The notes under the pieces: model-generated
Databases searched by the model: none
The model's input: only the letters and a program-made list of their open reading frames with translations
Told to the model about the DNA's origin: nothing
Program-made: the position numbers and the translations under genes
DNA from: Arthrobacter sp. Leaf141
Lineage (GTDB): Bacteria; Actinomycetota; Actinomycetes; Actinomycetales; Micrococcaceae
Assembly: GCF_001424565.1 (NCBI RefSeq)
Contig: NZ_LMOL01000003.1
Location: forward strand, 1,198-65,197
DNA: 64,000 nt
Direction: 5' to 3'
Shown: positions 62,808 through 64,000 of the stretch, in pieces
How positions within the stretch are numbered: position 1 is the first letter of the stretch
Layout: every line of letters begins with the position of its first letter

Positions 62808-64000
62808 GTGACTGAACGCATTGTGCTGGCCTACTCCGGCGGCCTGGACACCTCAGTAGCCATCGGCTGGATCGGTGAAGCCACCGGTGCCGAGGTCATC
62901 GCCGTGGCCGTTGACGTTGGACAGGGCGGCGAGTCGCTGGAGACCATCCGTCAGCGCGCCCTGGGCTGCGGCGCCGTCGAAGCCTACGTGGCCGACGCGT
63001 CGGATGAGTTCGCCAACGAGTACTGCATGCCCACGCTGAAGGCCAACGCCCTCTACCAGGGCCACTACCCGCTGGTCTCGGCCATTTCCCGTCCGGTGAT
63101 CGTGAAGCACCTGGTCAAGGCCGCCCGCGAATTCGGCGCCACCACCGTGGCACACGGCTGCACCGGCAAGGGCAACGACCAGGTCCGCTTCGAAGTCGGC
63201 ATCCAGACCCTTGGGCCGGACCTGAAGTGCATCGCCCCCGTCCGCGACCTCGCCCTCACCCGCGACAAGGCCATCGCCTTCGCCGAGGAAAAGGGCCTGC
63301 CCATCGAGACCACCAAAAAGAACCCGTACTCGATCGACCAGAACGTCTGGGGCCGTGCCGTCGAAACCGGCTACCTTGAGGACATCTGGAACGCCCCCAC
63401 CAAGGACATCTACGACTACACCGCCACCCCGGAGTTCCCGCCGGCCCCGGATGAAGTCACCATCTCCTTCGAAGCCGGCGTGCCGGTGGCGATCGACGGC
63501 GTCCGGGTCACCCCGCTGCAGGCCATCAAGGAACTGAACCGCCGGGCCGGCGCCCAGGGCGTGGGCCGGATCGACGTTGTCGAGGACCGCCTCGTGGGCA
63601 TCAAGTCCCGCGAAATCTACGAGGCCCCCGGCGCCATGGCGCTGATCACCGCGCACAAGCACCTCGAGGACATCACCGTCGAGCGCGAGCAGGCCCGCTT
63701 CAAGGCCACCGTTGGCCAGCGCTGGGCCGAGCTGGTCTACGACGGACAGTGGTTCTCCCCGCTGAAGCGTTCCCTCGACGCCTTCATCGAAGACACCCAG
63801 AAGTACGTCACCGGCGACATCCGCATGACCCTGCACGGCGGCCAGGCAATCGTCAACGGCCGCCGCTCCGACACGTCCCTGTACGACTTCGACCTGGCCA
63901 CCTACGACACCGGCGACACCTTCGACCAGTCACAGGCCAAGGGCTTCATCGAACTGTGGGGCATGTCCGCCAAGGTGGCCTCGGGCCGCGACATCCGCGT
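62808..64000 (+). CDS. argG: Argininosuccinate synthase ArgG (3' end beyond the window)
   Basis: About 397 codons are visible, so only a few C-terminal residues are missing from the usual 400 or so. The PP-loop ATPase motif is [41 protein letters not shown] and [21 protein letters not shown] are intact. GTG 62808 has AAGGAG about 8 bases upstream. It is probably co-transcribed with argR. argH is expected next. Confidence 0.96.
   Translation, partial: MTERIVLAYSGGLDTSVAIGWIGEATGAEVIAVAVDVGQGGESLETIRQRALGCGAVEAYVADASDEFANEYCMPTLKANALYQGHYPLVSAISRPVIVKHLVKAAREFGATTVAHGCTGKGNDQVRFEVGIQTLGPDLKCIAPVRDLALTRDKAIAFAEEKGLPIETTKKNPYSIDQNVWGRAVETGYLEDIWNAPTKDIYDYTATPEFPPAPDEVTISFEAGVPVAIDGVRVTPLQAIKELNRRAGAQGVGRIDVVEDRLVGIKSREIYEAPGAMALITAHKHLEDITVEREQARFKATVGQRWAELVYDGQWFSPLKRSLDAFIEDTQKYVTGDIRMTLHGGQAIVNGRRSDTSLYDFDLATYDTGDTFDQSQAKGFIELWGMSAKVASGRDIR

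Overview
The window is a high-GC, gene-dense chromosomal segment of an actinobacterium. The gene order dapA-rnj-ftsK-pgsA-cinA-clgR-DUF3046-recA-recX-miaB-miaA-dapF-hflX-dinG-lexA, the argCJBDFRG and hisCBH-priA operons, PriA, ClgR, mycobacterial-type LexA boxes and many leaderless TANNNT-N6/7-RTG starts point to Micrococcaceae, most likely Arthrobacter or Pseudarthrobacter. This is inferred from gene content and protein character, not from a database search. No tRNA, rRNA, CRISPR array, insertion sequence or prophage was seen.

Layout. 1-962: a decayed LuxR-type regulator remnant beside a 56-bp direct repeat. 963-6999: molybdenum-cofactor genes (moaD, moaA; moeA, moaC, mog, moaE) arranged around a membrane-anchored sulfite-oxidase-fold enzyme that would use the cofactor. 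7107-11312: lysine/diaminopimelate genes dapB and dapA, separated by two membrane proteins and a LexA-controlled DUF222-like mini-protein. 11353-29670: the conserved core block for RNA decay, chromosome segregation, phospholipid synthesis, DNA repair (recA, recX, lexA), tRNA modification (miaB, miaA), dapF, the ribosome-splitting GTPase hflX and the helicase dinG. 29985-34982: LexA-linked LysM division inhibitor, then the his operon. 35038-42526: MFS exporters, DUF1844, the infC-rpmI-rplT translation operon, an RNA methyltransferase and a cation transporter. 42689-49415: NUDIX hydrolase, LexA-controlled radical SAM protein, SIMPL and HEERH proteins, pheST. 49454-55587: the most unusual locus, a phosphopantetheinyl transferase, an M1 aminopeptidase and a 1349-residue Pls/PosA-type synthetase. 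55692-64000: quinone oxidoreductase, then argCJBDFRG with argG cut by the window end.

How the parts work together. Three regulatory layers can be read directly. (1) LexA boxes sit at recA, lexA, the LysM gene, the DUF222-like gene and the Rv2578c-type radical SAM gene. recA also has a second promoter matching the LexA-independent RecA-NDp/PafBC consensus. (2) At least fifteen genes start at or within a base or two of the predicted transcript 5' end. One of these starts is a six-codon open frame ahead of hflX, followed by a structured leader of about 340 nt. (3) ArgR-type boxes overlap the argC promoter, and ArgR is encoded inside the operon it would control.

The best candidate for a little-described system is the Pls-like locus. 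It encodes one adenylation domain with a lysine-like specificity code (D-A-E-S-I-G-T-V-V-K), one carrier domain, six membrane segments and three interspersed left-handed beta-helix-like domains. Beside it lie an enzyme able to load the carrier domain and an aminopeptidase that could trim or degrade a cationic homopolymer.
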